Below, in pieces: positions 36,720 to 45,267 of a stretch of DNA of 64,000 nucleotides (position 1 is the first letter of the stretch; each line of letters starts with the position of its first letter). The position numbers and the translations under genes are program-made. The notes under the pieces are model-generated. The model saw only the letters and a program-made list of their open reading frames with translations, searched no databases and was not told the DNA's origin. The DNA is taken from the NCBI RefSeq assembly GCF_003544895.1, contig NZ_CP032125.1, forward strand, positions 572,001 through 636,000, in the 5' to 3' direction. The stretch comes from Profundibacter amoris (GTDB lineage: Bacteria > Pseudomonadota > Alphaproteobacteria > Rhodobacterales > Rhodobacteraceae).

Positions 36720-38762
36720 GTGCGCCTGATCCTTCGGTTTATCCTTGTTGTATTTATCCTGATCATTGTGGGGGTGACGGCATTGCTGTTCATGCCCGGT
36801 GACAGGATCGCCAAATTCGCCGAAGACCAGTTCGAGGCGGCCACGGGCCGGCAGATGGACATTACAGGCGATGTGCGCACCTCGATCTATCCGCTGCTGG
36901 GGGTCCGGACGGGGCCGGTGACCATTGCCAACGCGGATTGGGCCGGAGGGGAGCCGATGCTGCGGGCCGAGGGCCTGAGCATTGGGGTGAACCTGATGGC
37001 ACTGTTCAGCGGTGATGTGAAGATCAAGAAGGTCGAGGTGATCTCGCCACAAATCCTGCTTGAGGTAGCCAAGGACGGGCGTGCGAACTGGGAGATGGCA
37101 CCAGCGGGTGCGACCGCTGCTGCAGGCACACCATCGGGCAGCGGGGCCATTCCGGCATTCACGCTGGAGCGCGGTTTGGTGAAGGGCGGCAAGCTGACCT
37201 ATATCGACCATGCCAGCGGTGAAAAGACGGTTCTTAGTGATCTGGATATCGACCTGCGCTTGCCCGATTTTGCCGCGCAGGGGGATATATCCCTGTCGAT
37301 GCGTATGCACGGCCAGCCGGTTTCGCTGGACACGACGGTTGCGAATTTCGGCAAGTTTATCAATGGCGGGGTAAGTGCGCTGACGGCGTCGATCAAAACC
37401 GGTGGCAGCACCATCGCCTTTGATGGCAAGGCGGGGATTTCACCCTTTGCCGCAGATGGCAAAGTGGATGCCGATCTGGCCGATATGGCGGCCCTGTTCG
37501 GGGTGCTGGGGATGGACGCACCGGACCTGCCCAAGGGCATGGGGCGCACGGCCAGACTGGCGGGGGACGTGACCTATACGGCTCAGGGCACCGCGCATTT
37601 GCGCAATGGCTCGATCCGGCTGGATCAGAATGTGCTGACTGGCGCTGTGGATGTGTTCATCGCCGGTAAGGAACGCCCGTTTGTGAAGGGGCAATTCAAG
37701 GCCGGCGCGCTGGATTTCTCGGTTCTGGCAGCGAGTGTGGATAATGAAACCGGCGCGGCGGTGGAAACGGCGGCGGGTTGGCCCAAGGATGTGATCGACG
37801 TGAGTGCGTTATCATCGGTGGATGCCGATGTGGGGCTGGTTGCCAATGCGATTGATCTGGGCACGGTCAAGCTGGGCCCATCCAGCGTGGCAGTGAAACT
37901 GGACCGGTCCCGCGCGGTGTTCGAGTTGAACAAGGTGCAGGCCTATCAGGGCATTGTCAGCGGCCAGTTTGTGATGAACGGACGTGGCGGGCTTTCTGTG
38001 GGGGGCGATTTGAAGGTCGCCCATATGGCGATGCAGCCTTTGCTAAAGGATTTGGCCGATTACGAACGGTTGATTGCAGTTGGCGATCTGCGGGTGAAAT
38101 TCCTGGGGGTCGGCAATACCATGGATGCGATCATGCGCAGCCTGTCTGGGGACGGATCGTTTACTTTAGGGCAGGGGGAAATTCTGGGCCTTGATTTGGC
38201 CGGTATGCTGCGCAATCTGGATACCTCTTATCAAGGTAAGGGGCAAAAGACGGTGTTCAACTCCATCGGGGCCACATTCACGATGAAAGACGGTGTGTTG
38301 TATAACGACGATCTGGCCTTTGTGGCGCCATTGGCGCGGGCGGACGGATCGGGCGAGGTGGGGATTGGCACACAGACGTTGAACTACCGGATTACGCCTG
38401 TTGCATTGGCGGCGGCAGATGGCACCGGCGGGATTTCGGTTCCGGTGCTGATCACCGGCACATGGGCCAACCCGAAATTCCGGCCTGACCTGAAGGGGCT
38501 GATTGACCAGAATCTGGCCGATGAAAAAGCGGCGCTGGAAGCTAAACTTGCCGCCGAGAAAGCCGCCGCCGAGGCGCGGTTGCAGGCTGAAAAAGCGGCT
38601 TTGCAGGAGCGGCTGGATGCCGAACGGGCCGCGGCGGAACAGCGGGCAAAAGATGCGCTGGGGGTCGAGACACAGGACGGCGAGAGCATCGAGGATGCTG
38701 CACGGCGCAAGCTGGAGGAAGAAGCCAAGCGGGGCTTGTTGAACCTTCTGGGGAATAATTAG
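36720..38762 (+). CDS. AsmA-family protein with C-terminal coiled coil
   Basis: A 680-residue protein beginning at GTG after AGGAGAG, seven nt upstream. The N-terminal membrane anchor (RLILRFILVVFILIIVGVTALLF) is followed by the AsmA domain (DVRTSIYPLLGVRTGPVTIANA). The repeated beta strands and C-terminal AsmA_2 block (GDLRVKFLGVGNTMDAIMRSL) are typical of lipid-transport proteins of the AsmA/VPS13-like family. The last ~85 residues form a charged Ala/Glu/Lys heptad repeat, about 600-650, an extra domain. Outer-membrane lipid supply is the likely role. Confidence 0.88.
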   Translation: MRLILRFILVVFILIIVGVTALLFMPGDRIAKFAEDQFEAATGRQMDITGDVRTSIYPLLGVRTGPVTIANADWAGGEPMLRAEGLSIGVNLMALFSGDVKIKKVEVISPQILLEVAKDGRANWEMAPAGATAAAGTPSGSGAIPAFTLERGLVKGGKLTYIDHASGEKTVLSDLDIDLRLPDFAAQGDISLSMRMHGQPVSLDTTVANFGKFINGGVSALTASIKTGGSTIAFDGKAGISPFAADGKVDADLADMAALFGVLGMDAPDLPKGMGRTARLAGDVTYTAQGTAHLRNGSIRLDQNVLTGAVDVFIAGKERPFVKGQFKAGALDFSVLAASVDNETGAAVETAAGWPKDVIDVSALSSVDADVGLVANAIDLGTVKLGPSSVAVKLDRSRAVFELNKVQAYQGIVSGQFVMNGRGGLSVGGDLKVAHMAMQPLLKDLADYERLIAVGDLRVKFLGVGNTMDAIMRSLSGDGSFTLGQGEILGLDLAGMLRNLDTSYQGKGQKTVFNSIGATFTMKDGVLYNDDLAFVAPLARADGSGEVGIGTQTLNYRITPVALAAADGTGGISVPVLITGTWANPKFRPDLKGLIDQNLADEKAALEAKLAAEKAAAEARLQAEKAALQERLDAERAAAEQRAKDALGVETQDGESIEDAARRKLEEEAKRGLLNLLGNN

Positions 38763-38826
38763 AGCTATCCGCACAACCTGAATGGCGGGTAAGGCGTTGG
38801 AATAAATACTGAAAATGGCTTCTGAA

Positions 38827-38859
38827 AAGAACCACTAAACCGGTTTAGTGGTTCTTTTT
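38827..38859. terminator. Strong terminator after the AsmA gene
   Basis: AAGAACCACTAAACC and GGTTTAGTGGTTCTT form a 15-bp perfect stem, followed by T-rich sequence. A second terminator for the opposite strand follows at 38891. Confidence 0.9.
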
Positions 38860-38890
38860 CCCAGACCGAAAATATCCGGAATATCCAACA

Positions 38891-38920
38891 GAAAACCCGC
38901 GGGAATGCCCGCGGGTTTTC
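38891..38920 (-). terminator. Terminator of gcrA
   Basis: GAAAACCCGCGGG-aatg-CCCGCGGGTTTTC is a 13-bp perfect stem with A/T tracts on both sides, 29 bp past the gcrA stop. Confidence 0.9.
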
Positions 38921-38948
38921 TGTAATCTCTATTGAATGACTGCGAAAA

Positions 38949-39512
38949 TCAGCGCCGACGATCGCGGCGGGCAGACATCGGTTGGAACGCAACGCCAACG
39001 TGGGCTTCGCAATAGGGCTTGCCCGGTTCCGAAGGCAGACCGCAGAACCAGAATTCCTCGGTTGCCGGATCGCCAATCGGCCATTTGCAGGTGCGTTCGG
39101 TCAATTCCATCAGGCCGATCTTTTTGGCTTTCTTTTCCACTTCGCGCACGGTTGCCAGCGCTTCGGGGCTGATTTCGTTTGCCGAAGGTTGTGGCGGCAG
39201 GGGTTGGCCGGCCGGAATGATGGCCTTGCGCGGGGGCAGAACAGGTTTTGGCGCCGCATTGGCGGGCGCGGCTTTGGGTTTGGCCTTGGCCGTCGGTTTG
39301 GCGGCGCGGGCTGCGGCCGGTTTTGCCGCGGCTTTGGGTTTGGCCCCACCCTTGTTGCCACTGGTAGCACGGTTGGACAGGCCAAGGCGATGCACCTTGC
39401 CGATCACTGCATTGCGGGTCACACCGCCCAGTTCCTTGGCGATCTGGCTGGCGGATTGGCCTTCGCCCCACATTTTGGTCAGCGTTGCAACGCGGTCGTC
39501 TGTCCAGGACAT
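38949..39512 (-). CDS. gcrA: GcrA cell-cycle regulator
   Basis: A 187-residue GcrA. The N-terminal DNA-binding part (MSWTDDRVATLTKMWGEG, then QSASQIAKELGGVTRNAVIGK) recognises DNA near CcrM-methylated GANTC sites in Caulobacter and relatives. The middle is an Ala/Pro/Lys-rich linker (about 55-110), and the C-terminal RNA-polymerase sigma-70 binding part contains ERTCKWPIGDPATEEFWFCG. It works with DnaA and CtrA in ordering the alphaproteobacterial cell cycle. It has its own terminator and is flanked by the divergent AsmA gene end. Confidence 0.96.
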   Translation of the reverse strand: MSWTDDRVATLTKMWGEGQSASQIAKELGGVTRNAVIGKVHRLGLSNRATSGNKGGAKPKAAAKPAAARAAKPTAKAKPKAAPANAAPKPVLPPRKAIIPAGQPLPPQPSANEISPEALATVREVEKKAKKIGLMELTERTCKWPIGDPATEEFWFCGLPSEPGKPYCEAHVGVAFQPMSARRDRRR

Positions 39513-39636
39513 CTGTTTTCCTTAACTGAAAATGGCCGTGGCGCAGGCAGGCTTGCCCCGTTCCAACGACCACTCTGGTAGAATTCTGTTGCTGGCATTT
39601 TATACGGCCCGCGCGCAGGATACAAGCGTCATGGTG

Positions 39637-40449
39637 TCAGGCGGGGTCTTTGGGTTTGGTTAGCCGTTCCAGACGCAGCCGGTCGCGCTCGTCCGTCAGC
39701 CGCCAGACCGATCCGAATGTCGCCGCCAGCACGCCCAGCCCCGTTGCCCCGCCGATCAGGAACATCACCAGCAGTTGGTATTTTACCGCTTCGGTCGGGT
39801 CCACGCCGGACAGGATTTGCCCGGTCATCATACCGGGAAGCGAGACGATGCCGACCGCCCCCATCGCATTGATGATCGGCATAAAGCCCGAGCGTAGCGC
39901 ACGCCGCAGCACGGGGCGCAGGGCGGACCAGCGGGTTTGGCCCAGCAACAGTTGTGCCTCGATCGACACGCGCTCGCGGCTGATACCGGTATGCAGCGCG
40001 TCCAGCGCCAGCGATATGCCGTTCATTGTGTTGCCCAGCACCATCCCCAACACCGGCAGGGCAAAGCGCGGGGTCCACCACGGGTCCGAGCCGATCATCG
40101 TGGTCAGGGCAATCACCGTGATCCCCGCCCCCGCAAAGGCCATCGCGCCGGTGCCGATGCCAAAGCCCCACAGGCCGCGCAACTTGCGGTCCTGCCGCGC
40201 CCAGACTTCGCGACCTGCAAACAGCACCATCGAGGTTGCGACCAGCAGGGTTAGCCATGGTGACAGGATCGCAAACAGGCTTTTCAGCAGCAGCCCGACC
40301 AGTATCAGTTGCACCACCATGCGCACAGCGGCGATGGCCAGTTTGCGTTCCAGTCCAAGGTGAAGCCACAGTGACAACAGCCCGTTGATCACCAGAAAAA
40401 TCGAGGCCAGTAGCAGATCGGTATAGGTCAGGGCGATATAGCTGCTCAT
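39637..40449 (-). CDS. fetB: ABC transporter permease FetB (UPF0014)
   Basis: A 270-residue membrane protein with about seven hydrophobic segments. KSLFAILSPWLTLLVATSMVLFAGREVW and GIVSLPGMMTGQILSGVDPTEAVKYQLLVMFLIGG are FetB blocks. FetAB in E. coli exports iron and protects from oxidative stress. The start overlaps the end of fetA by 4 bp. Confidence 0.92.
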   Translation of the reverse strand: MSSYIALTYTDLLLASIFLVINGLLSLWLHLGLERKLAIAAVRMVVQLILVGLLLKSLFAILSPWLTLLVATSMVLFAGREVWARQDRKLRGLWGFGIGTGAMAFAGAGITVIALTTMIGSDPWWTPRFALPVLGMVLGNTMNGISLALDALHTGISRERVSIEAQLLLGQTRWSALRPVLRRALRSGFMPIINAMGAVGIVSLPGMMTGQILSGVDPTEAVKYQLLVMFLIGGATGLGVLAATFGSVWRLTDERDRLRLERLTKPKDPA

Positions 40450-41093
40450 GCGGCCACCTGTTGCAACTGGCCATCCTCAAGGCGCAGGATACGGTGGGCC
40501 AGCCGTTTGGCCTGTGCCGCGTCATGGGTGACGATCAGGATGGCGGTGCCTTTGCCCAGTTGCTGTTTCAACAGGGCCTCGATTTGCAGGGTGGTATCAT
40601 GGTCCAGCGCTGCGGTGGGTTCGTCCAGCAGCAAAACCTTCGGGCCACCTTCCAGACAGCGCAGCAGGGCCAGCCGGTGCTTTTCGCCGGTGGACAGGCG
40701 GGCGACTTCCCATTCCATTGCGGTTTCGGGCAGGCCGACAAGGGACAGTTGACCGCGTATCCTGTCCGGCGCCTGAAAATGCGGCGCGACATGATCCAGC
40801 CACCAGCCGCTCTCGGCGGGCAGCATGGCAACGGTTTTGCGCCAGTCGGGCGCGGGGACATCGGCGCGGATTACGCCACCGGCTTGTACCTGTCCGTCAT
40901 TCGGGTCCAGATCGACAATCGCGCGCAGCAGCACCGATTTGCCGGTGCCCGACGGCCCCGTGATCGCCACACATTCCCCCGCGCCCACATCAAAACTGAC
41001 AGGGCCGATCATCAGGCGGGTCAGGTTGCTGACCTTCAGCAGGGGATTTTCGGGGTTCACAGGCGGATAATCCTTCGATAAGACGTTCCCCAT
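40446..41093 (-). CDS. fetA: ABC transporter ATP-binding protein FetA
   Basis: 215 residues from the ATG at 41093; the frame is open upstream to 41123 but the family begins near PLLKVSNLTRL. Walker A is GPSGTGKSVLL, the signature is LSTGEKHRLALLRCL and Walker B is KVLLLDEPTAALDHD. It powers FetB. The signature LSTGE is a small deviation from LSGGQ but is seen in FetA. Confidence 0.92.
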   Translation of the reverse strand: MGNVLSKDYPPVNPENPLLKVSNLTRLMIGPVSFDVGAGECVAITGPSGTGKSVLLRAIVDLDPNDGQVQAGGVIRADVPAPDWRKTVAMLPAESGWWLDHVAPHFQAPDRIRGQLSLVGLPETAMEWEVARLSTGEKHRLALLRCLEGGPKVLLLDEPTAALDHDTTLQIEALLKQQLGKGTAILIVTHDAAQAKRLAHRILRLEDGQLQQVAA

Positions 41094-41261
41094 GATTAAA
41101 CGCCCGAATACCGCCCAGTGCAACCGACGCCGACGCTAAAGTAGCGTTTTCGGCCCATCGGGCCGTGTTTAATCCCGTGCCATGCGGCACACCTCTTCCT
41201 AAAATATTGACATGCCCCCGGCTTTGCGCCACCCAAGGGCTTCTTCTAAAGGAACTTTGCT

Positions 41262-42446
41262 ATGATACCCTCTGTTTTGCCGACCTATAACCGGGCACCG
41301 CTTTCCTTCGTCAAAGGCGAAGGCAGCTGGTTGGTCGAGGCAGACGGGCGCCGATTTCTGGATTTCGGTGCTGGCATCGCGGTGAATGTTCTGGGCCACG
41401 GGCACCCCGCTTTGGTTGGCGCATTGACTGATCAGGCACAGGCGCTTTGGCATACGTCGAACCTCTATGAAATTCCGCAGCAACAGGCGCTGGCAGACAA
41501 GCTGGTCGAGGCCACCTTCGCCGACACTGCGTTTTTCACCAATTCCGGCACCGAGGCCTGCGAACTGGCAATCAAGATGGTGCGCAAATACTGGTTTGAA
41601 AAGGGCCAGCCCGAGCGGGTCAAGATTATCGCCTTTGAAGGATCCTTCCACGGCCGTTCGGCTGCGGGGATTGCTGCGGCAGGCTCGGAAAAAATGACCA
41701 AAGGCTTTGGCCCGCTACTGCCCGGTTTTGTGCAATTGCCCTTTGGCGATCACGAGGCATTGGCGGCGGAAATGGATGACACGGTCGCGGCGGTGATTGT
41801 CGAGCCGGTGCAGGGCGAGGGCGGTATCCGCCCGCTGCCGGATGCCTGCCTGAAGGGCTTGCGTGATGCCTGTGACGCGGTGGGCGCGCTGATGGTGCTG
41901 GACGAAATCCAGTGCGGCATGGGGCGCACCGGCAAGCTGTTTGCCCATGAATGGGCCGGTGTTGCGCCCGACATCATGCTGGTGGCCAAGGGCATCGGCG
42001 GGGGTTTTCCGCTGGGTGCGTTGCTGGCAACTGAAAATGCGGCGTCGGGCATGACGGCGGGCACGCATGGCTCGACCTATGGCGGCAACCCGCTGGCCTG
42101 CGCGGTGGGCAACGCGGTGATGGAGATTGTCGCCACAGACGAATTTCTGGCCGATGTGAACCGCAAGGCAGGCACCCTGCGCCAGTCGCTGGAAGGGCTG
42201 GTTGCGGCGCATCCCGATGTGTTCGAGGGGGTGCGTGGTTCCGGCCTGATGCTGGGGCTGAAATGCAAGGCGCCCAATATGGATGTGATCAACGCGGCCT
42301 ATGGGGCCGAAGTGCTGATCGTGCCCGCGGCGGACAATGTTGTGCGGCTGCTGCCCGCGCTGAACATCCCCGACGAGGATATTGCCGAAGGCGTGGCGCG
42401 GCTGGACAAGGCGGCAAGCGAAGTTTCCAAAGGACTGAAACCATGA
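41262..42446 (+). CDS. argD: Acetylornithine aminotransferase
   Basis: A 394-residue class III aminotransferase. [24 protein letters not shown] and [17 protein letters not shown] with the PLP Lys are typical. It transfers the amino group in arginine biosynthesis, with argF right behind (4-bp overlap). AAAGGAAC precedes the start. The fetAB genes are divergent; the 168-bp spacer holds a small hairpin (ACGCTAAAGTAGCGT) near 41133. Confidence 0.93.
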   Translation: MIPSVLPTYNRAPLSFVKGEGSWLVEADGRRFLDFGAGIAVNVLGHGHPALVGALTDQAQALWHTSNLYEIPQQQALADKLVEATFADTAFFTNSGTEACELAIKMVRKYWFEKGQPERVKIIAFEGSFHGRSAAGIAAAGSEKMTKGFGPLLPGFVQLPFGDHEALAAEMDDTVAAVIVEPVQGEGGIRPLPDACLKGLRDACDAVGALMVLDEIQCGMGRTGKLFAHEWAGVAPDIMLVAKGIGGGFPLGALLATENAASGMTAGTHGSTYGGNPLACAVGNAVMEIVATDEFLADVNRKAGTLRQSLEGLVAAHPDVFEGVRGSGLMLGLKCKAPNMDVINAAYGAEVLIVPAADNVVRLLPALNIPDEDIAEGVARLDKAASEVSKGLKP

Positions 42447-43369
42447 ACCATTTTCTTGATATCCACACCACCGATGCCGACGATCTGCGGGGCATGATCG
42501 ATCAGGCCCAGGTGATGAAAGAGGCCCGCAAGGGCCTGCCCAAGGGCACGCCGGACGCGGACCAGCCGCTGAAAAACCACATCGTGGCGCTGATTTTCGA
42601 AAAACCGTCAACGCGCACGCGGGTTTCCTTTGATGTGGGCGTGCGGCAGATGGGCGGCGAAACGCTGGTGCTGTCGGGGGCCGATATGCAGTTGGGTCAT
42701 GGCGAAAGCATCGCCGATACCGCGCGGGTTCTGTCGCGCTATGTCGATATGATCATGATCCGCACCTTCGAGGAATCCGTGTTGCAGGAACTGGCCGAAT
42801 ACGCCGATGTGCCGGTGATCAACGGGCTGACCAACCGCACGCACCCCTGCCAGATCATGGCGGATGTGATGACGTTTGAGGAACACAACGGCCCGATCAA
42901 GGGCAAGAAAGTGGTCTGGACGGGGGATGGCAACAATGTCTGCGCCTCGTTCCTGCATGCGGCGGGGCAGTTCGGGTTCGACTTTACCTTTGCCGGACCA
43001 CCTTCGCTGGACCCTGAACCGGAATTCGTGGACCTGGCCCGCAGCAAGGGCGTGAATGTGGTGATTGAACGGGACGCCGAAAAGGCGGTGCAGGGGGCCG
43101 ATCTGGTGGTGGCCGACACATGGGTTTCGATGCACGACAGCCAGTCCACCCGCCAGCGCCGCCACAACCTGCTGAAGCCCTATCAGGTGAATGACCATCT
43201 GATGGAGCAGGCCAAGGACGACGCGCTGTTCATGCACTGTCTGCCGGCACATCGGGAGGAAGAGGTGACATCCTCGGTGATGGACGGCGAAAAATCGGTG
43301 ATCTTTGACGAGGCCGAAAACCGTCTTCATGCGCAAAAGGCGGTGATGCGCTGGTGTCTGGGGGTTTAG
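42443..43369 (+). CDS. argF: Ornithine carbamoyltransferase
   Basis: 308 residues starting [18 protein letters not shown] at 42443, overlapping the argD stop by 4 bp. The carbamoyl-phosphate motif is [15 protein letters not shown] and the ornithine-binding [13 protein letters not shown] is present. It makes citrulline from ornithine. It is closed by the hairpin repeat at 43391-43416. The frame stays open upstream inside argD but that is not coding. Confidence 0.96.
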   Translation: MNHFLDIHTTDADDLRGMIDQAQVMKEARKGLPKGTPDADQPLKNHIVALIFEKPSTRTRVSFDVGVRQMGGETLVLSGADMQLGHGESIADTARVLSRYVDMIMIRTFEESVLQELAEYADVPVINGLTNRTHPCQIMADVMTFEEHNGPIKGKKVVWTGDGNNVCASFLHAAGQFGFDFTFAGPPSLDPEPEFVDLARSKGVNVVIERDAEKAVQGADLVVADTWVSMHDSQSTRQRRHNLLKPYQVNDHLMEQAKDDALFMHCLPAHREEEVTSSVMDGEKSVIFDEAENRLHAQKAVMRWCLGV

Positions 43370-43390
43370 GGGGGGGGTTAATTGTCGGTC

Positions 43391-43416
43391 CGTAGGCGGG
43401 TGAAGCCCGCCCTACG
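43391..43416. repeat. GTAGG-GCGGG hairpin repeat, copy 1 (probable terminator)
   Basis: CGTAGGCGGGTGAAGCCCGCCCTACG is a near-perfect inverted repeat just after argF. A similar palindrome is at 61579-61607. It is a dispersed sequence found in many bacteria and may stop transcription or protect the message. Confidence 0.7.
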
Positions 43417-43431
43417 GGTTGTCCCGAAATT

Positions 43432-43500
43432 TCAAAAAGGGAGAAAAACCGAGTGATCGAATTCCAATATTTCTTCAGCCTCTTCAACTGTAACATTACT
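43432..43500 (-). pseudogene. Detached 3' end of the PIN-domain gene
   Basis: Read on the minus strand after the TA at 43501-43502, this stretch is SNVTVEEAEEILEFDHSVFL followed by PF and a stop. It continues the frame of the gene at 44350-45261 if the IS element (43503-44349) is removed. The rebuilt protein would have 326 residues. This 22-codon tail has lost its gene body because of the insertion. Confidence 0.75.
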
Positions 43501-43512
43501 TAGGCTCAGGAC

Positions 43513-43965
43513 TCATTGATTAACCCAGAAGATAACGATAGCAGCTATTTGGATTGCTGACAGGAAAGTATGGGCGCAACGGTCGAACCGCATGGCGATG
43601 CGTCGCCAGTCCTTGAGTTTGGCAAACATATTCTCGACCTTGTGCCGCTGTTTGTATAAGGTTTTACAGTACGTTGCGGGGTGTTTACGTTTGGCTCTGG
43701 GCGGTATGCACGGGGTAATGCCGCGCTTGATCAGAGCCGCGCGGTAAGCGTCGCTATCGTAACCTTTATCGCCAAGCATTTCCTTTGCTGCAGGTAAATC
43801 AGGCAGTAATGTTGCCGCACCTTTATGATCGGATTGCTGGCCCTCGGTTAGTAACAGCCGCACCGGGCGGCCCTCGCCGTCACAAACCGCGTGCAATTTG
43901 GAGTTCAATCCGCCTTTGGTGCGGCCAATAGCGCGGGGAACATCCCCCCTTTTAACAGGCTGCAA
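43513..43965 (-). CDS. IS5-family transposase, C-terminal frame
   Basis: 150 residues with the DDE catalytic half: GGLNSKLHAVCDGEGRPVRLLLTEGQ, LGDKGYDSDAYRAAL and KHPATYCKTLYKQRHKVENMFAKLKDWRRI. It has its own possible ATG but is normally made as a fusion with the N-terminal frame by a -1 shift at AAAAGGGGGG (43953 to 43944). Confidence 0.88.
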   Translation of the reverse strand: MQPVKRGDVPRAIGRTKGGLNSKLHAVCDGEGRPVRLLLTEGQQSDHKGAATLLPDLPAAKEMLGDKGYDSDAYRAALIKRGITPCIPPRAKRKHPATYCKTLYKQRHKVENMFAKLKDWRRIAMRFDRCAHTFLSAIQIAAIVIFWVNQ

Positions 43966-44273
43966 GCCGTGCGGTGCGTTTTGAGATGTGTTGCGTCAAT
44001 CATTAACCGATCCGGCGGGCCATTTTCGGCGACCAAAGCCGTGAAAATTTTGTCAAACACCCCCATCTTCGACCACCTGATAAACCTGTTATATAAGGTT
44101 TTATGCGGCCCGTAGACCTCCGGAGCGTCCCGCCAACGCAAACCGTTGCGGATTACATGAATGATACCGCTGATAACTTTGCGATCATCCACCCGTGGCA
44201 CGCCGTGCGACAAAGGAAAATACGGTTTTATCCGCGCTAACTGTGCTTCGCTGAGCCAAAATTGATCTGACAT
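43905..44273 (-). CDS. IS5-family transposase, N-terminal frame
   Basis: 122 residues: FWLSEAQLARIKPYFPLSHGVPRVDDRKVI, then RWRDAPEVYGPHKTLYNRF, both typical of IS5/IS427 OrfA. It overlaps the C-terminal frame by 61 bp. The slippery AAAAGGGGGG sits in the overlap. Confidence 0.88.
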   Translation of the reverse strand: MSDQFWLSEAQLARIKPYFPLSHGVPRVDDRKVISGIIHVIRNGLRWRDAPEVYGPHKTLYNRFIRWSKMGVFDKIFTALVAENGPPDRLMIDATHLKTHRTACSLLKGGMFPALLAAPKAD

Positions 44274-44316
44274 ACCACCCTCCTAATGTTGTGGAGCACA
44301 GTGATTCAGAATTTTG

Positions 44317-45261
44317 TCAGATAAGCAACATATTAATGGGTCCTGACCCTAGGTGCCCAGTTGAATTCGAGAATTTTTTGAAAAAATCTTGCACATCGCA
44401 GTCCATTGCAATCCACCTCACTTGGTTGTTGTCCAATAATGCTGAAAAAATTTGGCGTATTTGTCCTTTTGTAAAATGCTCAAATTCCATAAGCTCGCTA
44501 ATAACTTGATGGGTTTCAGAAAAATTAGGCGAATTGATCAGCCGTCGTACTAGCTCATCTTTTTTAAATTCGGTGGAGAGATTTATTTGCGGAAAACGGG
44601 CCTTAAAAAAATTTGATAATGAGTTATGGAGGGTAACGGCGCCCCACTTGCGTGAGTTGCTCCATTCTAATGAAAGGAAATCAGATATTTGACCGGATTT
44701 TAAAGGTGATGTGAAATCACCATCTAGTGTAACTAGATCAAGGTTGCCGCTTTTAGTTTGATCTAACAAACATTGCCAATGTATTGCATCACCAATAGAA
44801 TTCCGTTTTCCAGGTGGATCGCCTGAAGCAACCCTAAAATGTACTTTTTCCATTATTTCAGCAGTGATAGGTAAATCCTCAGCTAGTTCAAATAATCCGG
44901 CGATTAACTTGTCCGCCCCTAGCGACCTATTCTCTATATCCGTGTTAATTTTCGTGACTAATTTTGCGTGAATTTTGTTTGCTTCTTTTAAATGTGATCG
45001 TATTTCTTCAAGTTCGCTATAGTCGTTGCAATAATGAGGGAATTCTTTTCCAAAGTTAGCATTCTTGAATTCGTTGAAGCCCGTCGCAATTTTGTTCTCC
45101 CTGTTTCTATCAACTTCCCTCCTTAGTTGATCGTTTGAATATAAGATAATTTCTTCGTCTCCAATTAGCTTTACAACTTTGGCTAATTCTACGAGATCAT
45201 CTTTGCTGGATTGGAAGAATGATAGGAAAATATTGGCGTCCAGAAATAGTTGCTGTGCCAT
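44317..45261 (-). CDS. PIN-like (DUF4935-type) nuclease, 3' end replaced by IS sequence
   Basis: 314 residues as now read; residues 1-304 are native and the last 10 come from the IS end. The N-terminal FLDANIFLSFF holds a PIN-domain Asp (D8), then E49, and GDPPGKRNSIGDAIHW (D158) with LVTLDGDF (D180, D182) complete the acidic set. PIN domains are metal-dependent RNases. GDPPGKRNSIGDAI recalls the DUF4935 PIN group. It is AT-rich against its neighbours and lies 6 nt after ettA. The tail now differs but the nuclease part is intact. Confidence 0.7.
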   Translation of the reverse strand: MAQQLFLDANIFLSFFQSSKDDLVELAKVVKLIGDEEIILYSNDQLRREVDRNRENKIATGFNEFKNANFGKEFPHYCNDYSELEEIRSHLKEANKIHAKLVTKINTDIENRSLGADKLIAGLFELAEDLPITAEIMEKVHFRVASGDPPGKRNSIGDAIHWQCLLDQTKSGNLDLVTLDGDFTSPLKSGQISDFLSLEWSNSRKWGAVTLHNSLSNFFKARFPQINLSTEFKKDELVRRLINSPNFSETHQVISELMEFEHFTKGQIRQIFSALLDNNQVRWIAMDCDVQDFFKKFSNSTGHLGSGPINMLLI

Positions 45262-45267
45262 TTTTCA

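Larger units (their letters stand above)
43503..44349 (-). mobile_element. IS5-family insertion sequence, IS427-like (847 bp)
   Basis: Ends are inverted repeats: GGCTCAGGACTCATTGATTA on the left and, reading inward from the right, GGGTCAGGACCCATTAATAT. A TA is present on both sides (43501-43502, 44350-44351), a target duplication expected for this group. It carries a two-frame transposase on the minus strand and splits the PIN-domain gene. Length and frameshift layout fit IS5/IS427. Confidence 0.88.

Noticed and set aside
38822-38921. Two big hairpins as a CRISPR-like or structured RNA locus
   Set aside because: Each is a simple terminator for one of two convergent genes, with T or A runs.
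41094-41177. Inverted repeat GATTAAACGC/GTGTTTAATC between fetA and argD
   Set aside because: One mismatch and 64 bp apart. Could be an operator but no clear link to ArgR or iron regulators; too weak to list.
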